Shown: piece by piece, positions 1-6,863 of the stretch
Layout of the letters: each line of letters begins with the position of its first letter
How positions within the stretch are numbered: the first letter of the stretch is position 1
DNA from: Candidatus Aenigmatarchaeota archaeon
GTDB lineage: Archaea; Aenigmatarchaeota; Aenigmatarchaeia; QMZP01
Length of the DNA: 15,744 nucleotides
Reading direction: 5' to 3'
Assembly (NCBI GenBank): GCA_016202725.1
Contig: JACQOD010000002.1
Location: 1-15,744 of the forward strand
Notes under the pieces: model-generated
Seen by the model: only the letters and a program-made list of their open reading frames with translations
The model's database searches: none
What the model was told of the DNA's origin: nothing
Program-made: the position numbers and the translations under genes

Positions 1-148
1 GCATGGCATCCGCCTCTTCTTGCCCTTAGAAACGGCCGATGACGTTCATTACCTCCGTCTTGAGGAGAATTCGCCAAAAGGCGTATGCCATGTGTCGTGG
101 GGGTTTATAGTGTCAAACTTCAGTAGTTTATTCTGTGGCAACACCCAA
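1..148 (-). promoter_or_regulatory. Leftward promoter region with no certain gene
   Basis: On the minus strand, CACTATAAAC (about 101-110) looks like an archaeal TATA box, predicting a start of transcription near 80. Downstream, GGAGGTA precedes an ATG at 49 that opens only seven codons before a stop (26-28). A second possible start lies at 9 after GAGGCGG and would run out of the window. This looks like the 5' leader of a leftward gene whose body is outside the window. No product can be named. The plus-strand reading through this stretch has no recognisable protein content and is antisense to the neighbouring membrane-protein gene. Confidence 0.3.
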
Positions 149-466
149 TCACCCGGATCGCTTCTTCCGTGGTCCCCGCTGCGTGCGAGGAAGAACCCCC
201 GCTTCCCGCACCTGCCCCAGGCGGTAGCTGCCCTCCCGCCTGACCTCCATGGGCCGGAAGAAGTACACGATGACGGCCCCCGCCACGAGGGCAAGGTAGA
301 CCAGCAGCCACACCACCAGGAAGAGCAGGACCAGGAAGGCCCCCGCCACGACCAATGGCAGGGTGAAGGGCAGGAGGAAGATGAACACCACGATGCTGAC
401 GACCAGGGCGAGCAGGCCCAGGGCTAGGATGCCGGACAGCTTCAGGAAGGTCGCGATGCTGGGCAT
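149..466 (-). CDS. Small integral membrane protein
   Basis: This 105-aa protein is not recognised as a named family. Residues 8 to about 70 are almost entirely hydrophobic (runs of L, V, I, F, A) and can form two or three membrane helices. A strongly basic tail follows, ending in RGPRKKRSG, which would sit in the cytoplasm by the positive-inside rule. The start at 466 is chosen over an upstream ATG at 526 because GGAGGCGGAGG lies just before it, and the extra 20 residues would be polar and low in complexity. It lies 78 nt downstream of the AIM24-like gene on the same strand, so the two probably share a transcript from the promoter near 1310. A role at the membrane is inferred only from composition. 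Confidence 0.7.
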   Translation of the reverse strand: MPSIATFLKLSGILALGLLALVVSIVVFIFLLPFTLPLVVAGAFLVLLFLVVWLLVYLALVAGAVIVYFFRPMEVRREGSYRLGQVREAGVLPRTQRGPRKKRSG

Positions 467-544
467 GTCATCCTCCGCCTCCTGCCGGGGCCGGAAGGCA
501 GGGACGTTGCTGACTGAGCTTCGCATCCGCCGTCGCGGTGATCA

Positions 545-1285
545 TCATCGCCGACCCCCAAGCATGCCGCCCAGCACCATCCCCGCGGCCAGGCTGCTCG
601 CCTTGCCCCGGTGGTCGGGGAGGTACTCGGCGAGCTTGCCCGCGAGCTCTGCCACGGGCATGCTCTGGACCCAGACCCTTCCCGGTCCAGTGCAGGTCGC
701 CAGAAAAAGGCCTTCGCCGCCCCAGATGAGGTTCTTGACCCCCTTCACCCGCTCCACGGAGTAGTCGACGGACGCGTCGAACATGGCCAGGTTGCCGGTG
801 TCCACGCGGATCTTCTCCCCCTTCTTCAGGGCCAGCATGCTGACCTCTCCCCCCACGTTCATGTACGCTGCCCCCTTCCCCCGCAATTTTACCAGGATCA
901 GCCCCTCCCCGCCCAGGATGCCGGCGCTCAGCCGTTTGGTGAAGGTGGCGTCGAACTCCACGCCCTCCTCGGCCGCGAGGAAGGCGTCCTTCTGGGCGAT
1001 GATCTCCTCCCCCTCCCGGAGGGAGAGGGGGATGATCTTGCCCGGGAACTCGGAGCCGAAGCCCACCAGCCCCCCGCCTCCGGAGCAGGAGAACGACACC
1101 AGGAAGAAGCTCTCGCCCGCGAACTTGCGCTTCACCGCGGCCCATATCCCCCCCTTGGCCGCGGTGTCCATCTTGATGTTGTCGGACATGTACACGAGCC
1201 TGCCGGATTCCGCGGTCACCGTCTCCCCCTCCGCGAGCTCCAGGGTGAGGAGCTGCATGGTCGTGCCGTGCAGGGTGGCCTTCAT
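545..1285 (-). CDS. AIM24 / TIGR00266 family protein
   Basis: This 246-aa protein matches the AIM24 (former DUF124, TIGR00266) family: an all-beta fold rich in glycine. Family-like segments include ESGRLVYMSDNIKMDT near residue 26, a GGGG run near 72, EFPGKIIPLSL, and a tail of the AAGMVLGGMLGGRR type, which is the usual short Gly-rich terminus. Family members are found in bacteria, archaea and mitochondria. In yeast, Aim24 acts in inner-membrane organisation, but the biochemical role in prokaryotes is not established. The start at 1285 is supported by AAGGAGGAGG just upstream and a TATA-like CAATTTAAGCC 22-33 nt upstream. It is the first gene of a pair with the small membrane protein. Length is normal for the family. 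Confidence 0.88.
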   Translation of the reverse strand: MKATLHGTTMQLLTLELAEGETVTAESGRLVYMSDNIKMDTAAKGGIWAAVKRKFAGESFFLVSFSCSGGGGLVGFGSEFPGKIIPLSLREGEEIIAQKDAFLAAEEGVEFDATFTKRLSAGILGGEGLILVKLRGKGAAYMNVGGEVSMLALKKGEKIRVDTGNLAMFDASVDYSVERVKGVKNLIWGGEGLFLATCTGPGRVWVQSMPVAELAGKLAEYLPDHRGKASSLAAGMVLGGMLGGRR

Positions 1286-1306
1286 GCCTCCTCCTTGGGG
1301 AGCGGA

Positions 1307-1318
1307 GGCTTAAATTGG
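1307..1318 (-). promoter_or_regulatory. Promoter of the AIM24-like gene
   Basis: Read on the minus strand, CCAATTTAAGCC forms a TATA-like box centred about 27 nt before the ATG at 1285. It lies inside a 35-nt segment (1310-1344) that recurs near 11090-11124 with three differences. Confidence 0.6.
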
Positions 1319-1344
1319 TGAGTTGGTGCGCGCTCATCCCCCGG
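1310..1344 (-). repeat. Repeat R3, copy 1 (promoter-containing)
   Basis: The reverse complement of this segment matches 11090-11124 at 32 of 35 positions. Both copies end in CCAACTCACCAATTTAA, which includes the TATA-like part. Here it serves as the promoter region of the AIM24-like gene. Confidence 0.7.
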
Positions 1345-1556
1345 TCAGTCGCTGCGCTCCAACCCGGAAGCATAGCTTCCGGTCCCCTGCCGGGGGAACA
1401 GCCTCTGGTTCATTGGCCAGGGGCCCCCCGGCAGCGCCAAGCGGAGGGGATGGCCCCACCCGCCACCGGTCGCATACCGGTTAATCCTTTAAAGGCGGGG
1501 GCCAGGAGGGCGGGCTCCCGGAAGGCGAGCCGCACCCGGAAGCACGGCCACGTCCC
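1345..1556. other. Non-coding, hairpin-rich gap before trkH
   Basis: No convincing gene is seen. The stretch holds a perfect hairpin CCGGAAGC-ATA-GCTTCCGG (1364-1382), a second GC hairpin directly after it (1383-1398), and ACCGGT repeated around a 5-nt spacer near 1471-1487. A TATA-like CCTTTAAAGG near 1488-1498 could be an additional rightward promoter. The divergent genes on either side make this the shared control region of the AIM24-like gene and trkH. Confidence 0.5.
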
Positions 1557-1566
1557 CTTTTTATGC
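1556..1566 (+). promoter_or_regulatory. Promoter of trkH
   Basis: CCTTTTTATGC is a TATA-like box centred about 34 nt before the ATG at 1596. This predicts a very short or absent leader. No strong Shine-Dalgarno sequence precedes the start. Confidence 0.55.
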
Positions 1567-1595
1567 TTGCCTGCGGAAGAATACCGAAGTGAGAT

Positions 1596-3050
1596 ATGAA
1601 AGCGGTGGTCACCAATCTCGGGCTGGTCATGCAGATCGCCGGGGTATTCCTCATCCTGCCGGCCGCGGCGGCTGCCCTGCTGGGGGAGATGGACGCCCTG
1701 CCCTCTTTCCTGCTGACCGGCTTCTCGTTCTTCGTCTGGGGGTTCATCCTGAACGCCTTCGCCGAGCGCACCGAGCTGAACTACCGCCACTCCTGCATCC
1801 TCCTCACCTCGGCCTTCCTGTTCCTGTCCCTGATCGGCTCGATGCCCTACCTCTGGCTGAACCCCTTCGGCCAGGTGGACTGGCTCAGCAGGTTCAGCAA
1901 CAGCGTGTTCGAGTCCACCTCCGGCTTCACCACCACCGGCCTGTCCATGATCACCGACCTGGACGCCATGCCCCGGTCCCTTGCCCTCTACCGCAGCCTC
2001 ACCGAGTTCATCGGCGGGATCGGCATCGTGTTCCTGCTCCTGGGCTTCTTCTACCGGGGCAAGACCCTGGGGAACATCTCCCGCATCATCGGCATCGTGG
2101 ACGTGACCAAGAACCTCAAGCGGTCCTTCGTCTCGGTCCTCTTCCTCTACGTCCTCTACACGGCCATCATCACCGGCCTGCTCTTCCTCTTCGGCTACGG
2201 CCCGGCAGTCAACGCCCTCTCGATCGTGATCTCCGGCCTCATGACCGGCGGGCTCTCCCCGCTCAACGACTTCGCCTCCTTCACCACCGTGCCGGGCATC
2301 TATTTCCTCATCGCCGCCATGCTGCTCGGCTCCATCTCCTTCACGATCCACTACCGCTTCTTCCTCGGGAAGTTCCGGGACGTCTTCAAGCGCGAACTGC
2401 TGGTCTACCTCGCCCTCCTGGCCGTGGGAACCCTGGTGGTCTGGCGGACCAGCGGGTTCGGCCTCCTCGAAACCGTCTTCCACGTGGTGAGCGCCTCCTC
2501 CGGGACGGGATTCTCCACCTGGAACTTCGCCGAGATCAGCCAGGGCCTGAAGGGGGTCTTCATCGCGCTCATGTTCATCGGCGGGATGAGCTTCTCCACC
2601 TCCGGAGGGATCAAGATCCTGCGTTTCGCCCTGCTCCTGAAGGCCATCCCCGCCACGGTCCGCTCCCTGCTGACGGACAAGTCCCCTGAAACCCTGTTCG
2701 ACGACCGGCACTTCTCCGCGAGGGATTTGGCCGTCAACGGGACCCTGATCCTGCTCTCGATCGCCAGCGTCTTCCTCGGCGCGCTCGCGCTCACGACCGC
2801 CGGCCATTCGTTCACCGACAGCCTCTTCGAGGCCGTCTCGGCCTTCGGGACCGTCGGGATGTCGGTCGGGATCGCGGTCCCCGCCCTCGCGGTGGAGCTG
2901 AAGTGGGTGTTCATCCTCCTCATGCTCGTGGGCAGGATCGAGGTCATCCCCTTCCTGGTGGCCTTCGTCCGCCACCGCGACTCCTCCCTTCCAGGAAGGC
3001 TGCCGGTTCCCACTCCCCAGTACCAGTTCCGCCGGGGCGTGCAGGAGTAG
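1596..3050 (+). CDS. trkH: Trk-type K+ uptake protein TrkH
   Basis: This 484-aa protein has the length and layout of TrkH/KtrB potassium-translocating subunits: hydrophobic helices in four M1-P-M2 repeats. All four selectivity-filter loops are visible: ESTSGFTTTGLS (about residue 108), SGLMTGGLSP (about 212), SASSGTGFST (about 305) and SAFGTVGMSVG (about 420). It would sit in the cytoplasmic membrane and move K+ inward. Trk systems normally need a cytoplasmic nucleotide-binding TrkA subunit, and none is encoded in this window. A typical late segment, LMLVGRIEVIPFLVAF, near residue 450 matches the family end. The gene appears to be transcribed alone. The start at 1596 fits the TATA box spacing. 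Confidence 0.95.
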   Translation: MKAVVTNLGLVMQIAGVFLILPAAAAALLGEMDALPSFLLTGFSFFVWGFILNAFAERTELNYRHSCILLTSAFLFLSLIGSMPYLWLNPFGQVDWLSRFSNSVFESTSGFTTTGLSMITDLDAMPRSLALYRSLTEFIGGIGIVFLLLGFFYRGKTLGNISRIIGIVDVTKNLKRSFVSVLFLYVLYTAIITGLLFLFGYGPAVNALSIVISGLMTGGLSPLNDFASFTTVPGIYFLIAAMLLGSISFTIHYRFFLGKFRDVFKRELLVYLALLAVGTLVVWRTSGFGLLETVFHVVSASSGTGFSTWNFAEISQGLKGVFIALMFIGGMSFSTSGGIKILRFALLLKAIPATVRSLLTDKSPETLFDDRHFSARDLAVNGTLILLSIASVFLGALALTTAGHSFTDSLFEAVSAFGTVGMSVGIAVPALAVELKWVFILLMLVGRIEVIPFLVAFVRHRDSSLPGRLPVPTPQYQFRRGVQE

Positions 3051-3090
3051 GCGTGCACATCCCGGACGCGGGAGGTTTCCGCCGCCAGCG

Positions 3091-3098
3091 CTTATTAA
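3091..3098 (+). promoter_or_regulatory. Promoter of the small zinc-ribbon gene
   Basis: CTTATTAA lies 16-20 nt before the ATG at 3111 but about 26 nt before the ATG at 3120, the usual TATA-to-start distance. It therefore helps choose between the two start codons. Confidence 0.55.
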
Positions 3099-3110
3099 CG
3101 TTCGCGACCA

Positions 3111-3380
3111 ATGAAAGGCATGGAGTGCCCGAAGTGCGGGGGCGGCTGCCTCCTCTCCGAGGAGGACTTGGTCCAGCTCCTCCCCGATCGCGAAGCTGTG
3201 CGCGCCGTGGTCAAGGCCCTGTACGTCTGCAGGGCCTGCGCGGAGAAGTTCTCCCGCCTGTTCGTGGAAGACCTCGCCCGCAGGAAGCGGCCGCAGGAGA
3301 GCAGGGCTTCTCCTGCCGCGGCAGCCCCCTCCCCGGCCAAGGACGAGGCCGAGATCGCCGAGGGCCTGAAGTTCTTCTGA
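3111..3380 (+). CDS. Small zinc-ribbon protein, hypothetical
   Basis: The reading frame gives 89 aa from 3111 or 86 aa from 3120. The later start puts MECPKCGGGC at the N-terminus and fits the TATA box better. Counting from 3120, Cys3 and Cys6 pair with Cys37 and Cys40 (CRAC), a four-Cys zinc ribbon. Between the pairs is a charged helix, and after them an Ala/Pro-rich linker and an acidic end (AEIAEGLKFF). I do not recognise a named family. Function is unknown, and a DNA-, RNA- or protein-binding role is only suggested by the ribbon. It lies between trkH and guaA on the same strand, with its own promoter and 38 nt before guaA. Confidence 0.72.
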   Translation: MKGMECPKCGGGCLLSEEDLVQLLPDREAVRAVVKALYVCRACAEKFSRLFVEDLARRKRPQESRASPAAAAPSPAKDEAEIAEGLKFF

Positions 3381-3391
3381 CCCGGAAGGGA

Positions 3392-3399
3392 TTTATTAT
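3392..3399 (+). promoter_or_regulatory. Promoter of the GMP synthase gene
   Basis: TTTATTAT is centred about 24 nt before the ATG at 3419, so the mRNA is expected to be leaderless. The AGGAG at 3413-3417 is too close to the start to act as a normal ribosome site. Confidence 0.65.
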
Positions 3400-3418
3400 T
3401 TTTCCCCTCCATAGGAGC

Positions 3419-5224
3419 ATGGACGCCCTCGCGGTCGTCGATTTCGGGGGGCAGTATACCCACCTGATCTGCCGACGCTTCCGCGACCTCGGGTACTATG
3501 CGGAAGTCGTGCCCTCAGAGACGCCTGCCGCCGGGTTGCGGGGGATGAAAGGCATCATCCTGTCCGGGGGGCCGGACAGTGTATATTCCCCTTCGTCACC
3601 GTCGCTCGATCCGGACGTTTTCGGTCTCGGTATCCCGATCCTCGGGATCTGCTACGGTATGCAGTGGATGGCCAAGCAATCCGGAGGCAAGGTCGCGCGC
3701 GGCCCCGTGCGAGAGGACGGGCGCACGGACATCGTGATTTCCGACCCGGCGGCCCTGTTCGCTGGCCTGGACCGTCAGCAGCAGGTCTGGATGAGCCATG
3801 GCGATGCGGTGGAGGATCCCGGCCATGGTTACCGGGTGCTCGCCCGGACCGGGTACCAGATGATCGCCGCCATCGGGAATCCCGAGCGGGGCCTCTATGG
3901 CATCCAGTTCCACGCCGAAGTCGACCACACGCCGTATGGGAAGGAGATGCTGAGGCGATTCGCTGCGGAGGTATGCGGCGCCCGTCAGGAATGGACCGAC
4001 GACCGCAAGGTGGAGCGGGCGTGTGCGTCCATCCGCGAGACGGTCGGGGATGGGCAGGTGTTGGCCTTCATCAGCGGTGGCGTGGATTCCGCGGTCGCCG
4101 CGACCCTTCTTGCCCGGTCCCTTGCCCCTTCCCAGATCCACAGCGTGCATGTCGACAACGGGCTCCTCCGGAAGGGGGAGTCCGCCCTCGTGGAGCGGTC
4201 GCTTGCGGCTGCAGGGATCCCGGTCCGCGTCACCGATTACCGGGACCGTTTCGTCTCCGCCCTGGCCGGCATCCACGACCCGCAGGAAAAGCGCCGCATC
4301 ATTGGAGACCTCTTCATGACAGTCGCGGACCAGGAGATTGCTGCGCTCGGGCTGGACGGCGACACCTTCCTCTTGCAGGGCACCCTCTATACCGACCTTA
4401 TCGAGAGCGGCTTCGGCGTCGGAAGGAAGGCGGACCAGATAAAGCTCCATCACAACGCCTCGCCCCTCGTGCAGGAGAAGAAACGGAAAGGGCTGGTCGT
4501 GGAGCCGAACCGCGAGATGTACAAGGACGAAGTACGTGCAGTGGGGGAGGCCCTCGGCCTGCCGGAGGAATTGGTATGGCGCCATCCGTTCCCTGGACCG
4601 GGGCTGGCCATCCGGCTCGTCTGCTCCCCGCAGGGGGTCGTGGAGGATCTCAGCGCGCCCGCGGCCGCAGTCAGGGACATCGCGTCCTCGCATGGGTTCA
4701 CGGGATATGTTATGCCCGCCAAGACCGTGGGCGTAGGGGGGGACGGCCGCACGTACAAGTCGCTTGCTTTGCTCGCGGGCATGCGGGACTGGGACCGCTT
4801 GCAGACGGCGGCCGAGCACATCAACCGCGAGGTGCAGGGCGTGAACAGGGTTATGTACCTCGCGTCCGGAAGCCCGCCGATCCAGGAAGAACTCTGGTCG
4901 CCTGCCCCGCTCACGATCACCCATGAATCCCTGGACCTGCTCCGCGAGACTGACCATGCGGCGAATGCCGTGTTGCGCCGCTATGGCCTGGACCGCGCCA
5001 TCGGCCAGATGCCCTTCGCCCACCTTCCCGGACCGGAAGGACCCTGGGCCGTCGGAAGGGACGTGGCGACCGATACCTACATGACAGCCCGACCGGCCAG
5101 GAAGCCGGAAGAGATGCCGTGGGCAGCGGTTGACGACCTGGCCGGTGCCATCCGCGCCGGGGGAGTGGATCACTTCCTGCTCGACCTCACCAATAAGCCG
5201 CCCGGCACCATCGAGCTGGAGTAG
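3419..5224 (+). CDS. guaA: GMP synthase (glutamine-hydrolysing), long single-chain form
   Basis: This 601-aa enzyme converts XMP, ATP and glutamine to GMP. The N-terminal class I glutamine amidotransferase has DFGGQYTHLI, oxyanion loop SGGPDS (49-54), nucleophile Cys78 in GICYGMQ, and His165/Glu167 in QFHAEV. The ATP-pyrophosphatase domain has the P-loop SGGVDS (219-224) and the family block HPFPGPGLAIR. The C-terminal dimerisation part is longer than in the usual bacterial enzyme of about 520 aa. It has GVGGDGRTYKS, then VNRVMYL, an extra segment with IGQMPF and DTYMT, and the terminal DLTNKPPGTIELE. This resembles the extended layout of eukaryotic GMP synthase. Archaea more often carry two separate subunits, so transfer is plausible. 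Codons such as GGTAT and GATT are more mixed than in neighbours. The frame is open far upstream, but the start at 3419 fits the domain start and the promoter. Confidence 0.95.
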   Translation: MDALAVVDFGGQYTHLICRRFRDLGYYAEVVPSETPAAGLRGMKGIILSGGPDSVYSPSSPSLDPDVFGLGIPILGICYGMQWMAKQSGGKVARGPVREDGRTDIVISDPAALFAGLDRQQQVWMSHGDAVEDPGHGYRVLARTGYQMIAAIGNPERGLYGIQFHAEVDHTPYGKEMLRRFAAEVCGARQEWTDDRKVERACASIRETVGDGQVLAFISGGVDSAVAATLLARSLAPSQIHSVHVDNGLLRKGESALVERSLAAAGIPVRVTDYRDRFVSALAGIHDPQEKRRIIGDLFMTVADQEIAALGLDGDTFLLQGTLYTDLIESGFGVGRKADQIKLHHNASPLVQEKKRKGLVVEPNREMYKDEVRAVGEALGLPEELVWRHPFPGPGLAIRLVCSPQGVVEDLSAPAAAVRDIASSHGFTGYVMPAKTVGVGGDGRTYKSLALLAGMRDWDRLQTAAEHINREVQGVNRVMYLASGSPPIQEELWSPAPLTITHESLDLLRETDHAANAVLRRYGLDRAIGQMPFAHLPGPEGPWAVGRDVATDTYMTARPARKPEEMPWAAVDDLAGAIRAGGVDHFLLDLTNKPPGTIELE

Positions 5225-5230
5225 TTTTAT

Positions 5231-5417
5231 CGTACGTGTCTAGGCCCCGCGCCGCCAGAACCCTGCGGGGCCTTGGCCCGCAGATGAATGGCGGCGCCAA
5301 CAACTGAGCGCGGGGCCGGGGTCGTGGAGACGGACCGCCATCACGGCCGCAGGAATGCTGTCCATTCCTGGGTTAGTCGGCGTCGAACGCCCGCCGCTGT
5401 AGCGGCGGGTAGTTTAC
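5231..5417 (+). repeat. Structured repeat R1, copy 1
   Basis: This roughly 187-nt element recurs at 12619-12807 in the same orientation, with near identity over the first 65 nt and high identity elsewhere. It folds into nested helices: GGCCCCGC (5243-5250) with GCGGGGCC (5310-5317), GCCGCC (5251-5256) with GGCGGC (5290-5295), and CTGCGGG (5263-5269) with CCCGCAG (5277-5283). A separate hairpin follows, CAGGAATG (5350-5357) with CATTCCTG (5363-5370). The 3' end has GGCGT-CGA-ACGCC, then CCCGCCGCT-GT-AGCGGCGGG (5390-5409), then TAGTTTAC. The terminal hairpin plus short tail resembles right ends of IS200/IS605 elements. It begins six nt after the guaA stop codon. No intact transposase or tnpB is present. 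Confidence 0.85.
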
Positions 5418-5452
5418 GTCACTTTCCACACAAAGCCTCCTTCACCGAAACG

Positions 5453-5460
5453 TATTTATA
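5453..5460 (+). promoter_or_regulatory. Promoter of the metalloprotease-cdc48 cassette
   Basis: TATTTATA at 5453-5460, with a second candidate GTTATAC at 5476-5482, sits in a locally AT-rich stretch. AAGAGGT (5498-5504) is a plausible ribosome site for the ATG at 5511. The first TATA predicts a leader of about 25-30 nt that would include it. Confidence 0.55.
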
Positions 5461-5510
5461 CTTGCAGTGCTATTAGTTATACATTGTAGTGTAGAACAAG
5501 AGGTATTCGC

Positions 5511-6011
5511 ATGAACGACTTCGCCAACCGGCTGGAAGGGGCCAAGGACATCGCCGATGTCTTCGAGGTCGTGAAGGCTGCCGTGCGCGAAAGCCTGGGA
5601 AAGAGCAGGGCAGGGCTCATGCTGGGCCTCTCGCCCCTGGGCTTCGCCCCCGAGGGCTTCATCGGCGCCTACCACCAGCCCGGCTCCAACCTCATCGTCA
5701 TGAACTCCTCCCTCCTCCGGAAGATCCAGGAGGAGCGGCCGGAGAAGTTCAGGGCCTACGCCTTCCACCTGCTCCTGCACGAGTACCTCCACTCCCTGGG
5801 GATGGTGGAGGAGGAGCGCTGCCGCGCCGCGGCCTGGCACATCAGCCGGGAGTGCTTCGGCGAGGGCCACCTCGCCAGCAGGATCGCCGAGAAGTTCGAG
5901 GCCTTCCTGCCCCAGCTCCGCCACGCGGGCGGGGACTACCAGCCGCCCCAGGAGGCCCTGGTCACGCTCGTCCCCGGCTTCGACCGGGAGGCGACCAGCT
6001 ATATTGGATGA
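5511..6011 (+). CDS. Predicted HExxH zinc metalloprotease-like protein
   Basis: This 166-aa soluble protein is centred on HEYLHSLGMVE at residues 90-100, an HExxHxxGxxE pattern. His90 and His94 would bind zinc, Glu91 would be the catalytic base, and Glu100 or a later acidic residue or His110 is a possible third ligand. There is no signal peptide or membrane segment, so it should act in the cytoplasm. Small archaeal proteins of this kind with a minimal metallopeptidase core are known as uncharacterised families, and substrate and activity are unknown. The start follows AAGAGGT. Its stop overlaps the next start (ATGA at 6008-6011), suggesting coupled translation. The C-terminus is ATSYIG, an ending type shared with two other proteins of the cassette. 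It heads the gene string leading to cdc48. Confidence 0.75.
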   Translation: MNDFANRLEGAKDIADVFEVVKAAVRESLGKSRAGLMLGLSPLGFAPEGFIGAYHQPGSNLIVMNSSLLRKIQEERPEKFRAYAFHLLLHEYLHSLGMVEEERCRAAAWHISRECFGEGHLASRIAEKFEAFLPQLRHAGGDYQPPQEALVTLVPGFDREATSYIG

Positions 6012-6178
6012 CTATGCCACGAAAAATATGGGATGAAGAGCATGTCCTGCCGGTGAGGCGGGAGCAGCTGAAACTCCAGGAACGCATCGCCTGGCTGCGG
6101 GCCCACCCCCTCTTTGCGCCGGAGCGCGGGGGGCGGCCGACCCTGCTCATGCGCGCGCGCAGGCGGAGGATGCTATGA
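6008..6178 (+). CDS. 56-aa basic protein of the coupled cassette, hypothetical
   Basis: The gene begins with MTMPRKIWDEEHVLPVRREQ and ends in MRARRRRML. An alternative start at 6014 would remove two residues. I do not recognise a family. The middle (REQLKLQERIAWLRAHPLF) looks like a single amphipathic helix, and the end is strongly basic, which could contact nucleic acid or an acidic protein. It overlaps the preceding stop by ATGA and the following start by ATGA (6175-6178). Such double overlap is strong evidence that it is translated, because it is otherwise too short to be convincing. Confidence 0.65.
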   Translation: MTMPRKIWDEEHVLPVRREQLKLQERIAWLRAHPLFAPERGGRPTLLMRARRRRML

Positions 6179-6504
6179 AAAAAGACCTGCAGCTCGGGCA
6201 GATGAACATCACCTTCAGGGCAGCGCCCGTGTTCGCGGACCGGAGCATCACGGCCACCCAGGTGGCCTCGGTGCCCCACAAGAGGGACCCCAAGAAGGCC
6301 GCCCGCAAGGAGGGGACGGTCCGGGTCATCTTCGTGGACTCGGTCTCTAACCTGGTCGTTGCGGACGTGGTGATGACCTCCATCGCCGCGGAGCAGCTTG
6401 CCGCGGGGATCCAGCAGTCCCTGGGGAAGCTGAAGACCGACCTCAAGGACGGCAGCATGCCCCAGCGGGAGCAGCCCCGGGATGAGCAGCCCTACATCGG
6501 GTAG
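6175..6504 (+). CDS. DUF3467-like small protein
   Basis: This 109-aa protein has a compact body (about residues 8-90) resembling DUF3467 proteins: a beta segment near LGQMNITFRAAP, a second near GTVRVIFVDSVSNLVVADVVMT, then a helix SIAAEQLAAGIQQSLGKLKTDL. The assignment rests on pattern memory and is tentative, and DUF3467 itself has no known function. The tail after residue 90 is polar and ends in DEQPYIG, matching the Tyr-Ile/Val-Gly ending of the metalloprotease-like protein and Cdc48. Translation is coupled to the preceding gene by ATGA, and the winged-helix gene follows after 9 nt. Confidence 0.72.
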   Translation: MKKDLQLGQMNITFRAAPVFADRSITATQVASVPHKRDPKKAARKEGTVRVIFVDSVSNLVVADVVMTSIAAEQLAAGIQQSLGKLKTDLKDGSMPQREQPRDEQPYIG

Positions 6505-6513
6505 GGGGGCCAC

Positions 6514-6735
6514 ATGCGGCGGGACCCCCTTGAGATCATGGAGAAGATACTGGCGGCGCTGGAGAAGGGGCAGCCCCGCTCCATGCACGCCCTCTGCCAG
6601 GAGACCAAGCTCCACTACGTGACCGTGCGCCGCTACGTGCAGATCATCGAACTGGTCAGCAGGGAGCCGGAGATCGAGGTCATCAAGACCGGCCACACCG
6701 TGATCCTGCGGATCCGCAGGGAGAAGGAGGAGTGA
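6514..6735 (+). CDS. Small winged-helix protein
   Basis: This 73-aa protein is essentially one winged helix-turn-helix domain. Helix one is DPLEIMEKILAALEKG, the HTH is SMHALCQETKLHYVTVRRYV with VTVRRYV as recognition helix, and the wing is IEVIKTGHTVILRIRR. It could be a DNA-binding regulator or an adaptor. As the last gene of the compact cassette and 128 nt upstream of cdc48, it may regulate this locus, although no operator is identified. The spacing of 9 nt from the previous stop and the G-rich stretch before ATG fit reinitiation or coupling. Confidence 0.8.
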   Translation: MRRDPLEIMEKILAALEKGQPRSMHALCQETKLHYVTVRRYVQIIELVSREPEIEVIKTGHTVILRIRREKEE

Positions 6736-6828
6736 GGGGCATGGATCGGGCGCGGGGCCAGGGATCCCGGAGCGCGGGGAGCGGGCCATGGAGAACGCCA
6801 GAAGCGGCAGAGGAGCACCACCCGCTGG

Positions 6829-6839
6829 ATTTTATAAAT
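6829..6839 (+). promoter_or_regulatory. Promoter of cdc48
   Basis: ATTTTATAAAT is a close match to the archaeal TATA consensus, centred about 30 nt before the ATG at 6864. cdc48 therefore probably has its own promoter in addition to any read-through from the upstream cassette. AGGAG at 6851-6855 could serve as a ribosome site if transcription starts early enough. Confidence 0.7.
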
Positions 6840-6863
6840 CCCGGGGCCTAAGGAGATGACGAT

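Noticed and set aside
2903..3418. Open frame extending guaA 172 codons upstream
   Set aside because: It overlaps trkH and the zinc-ribbon gene in another frame, has no GMP-synthase-like sequence, and a TATA box sits right before the ATG at 3419.
5288..5476. Possible 62-aa protein inside R1 copy 1
   Set aside because: The frame is interrupted in R1 copy 2, and the conserved feature is base pairing. The HHGRRN...RRTPAA reading may be a TnpB-tail echo but is too weak to call.
6741..6851. 36-aa reading between the winged-helix gene and cdc48
   Set aside because: It runs through the cdc48 TATA box, is composed of G/R/A-rich residues, and has no supporting ribosome site.
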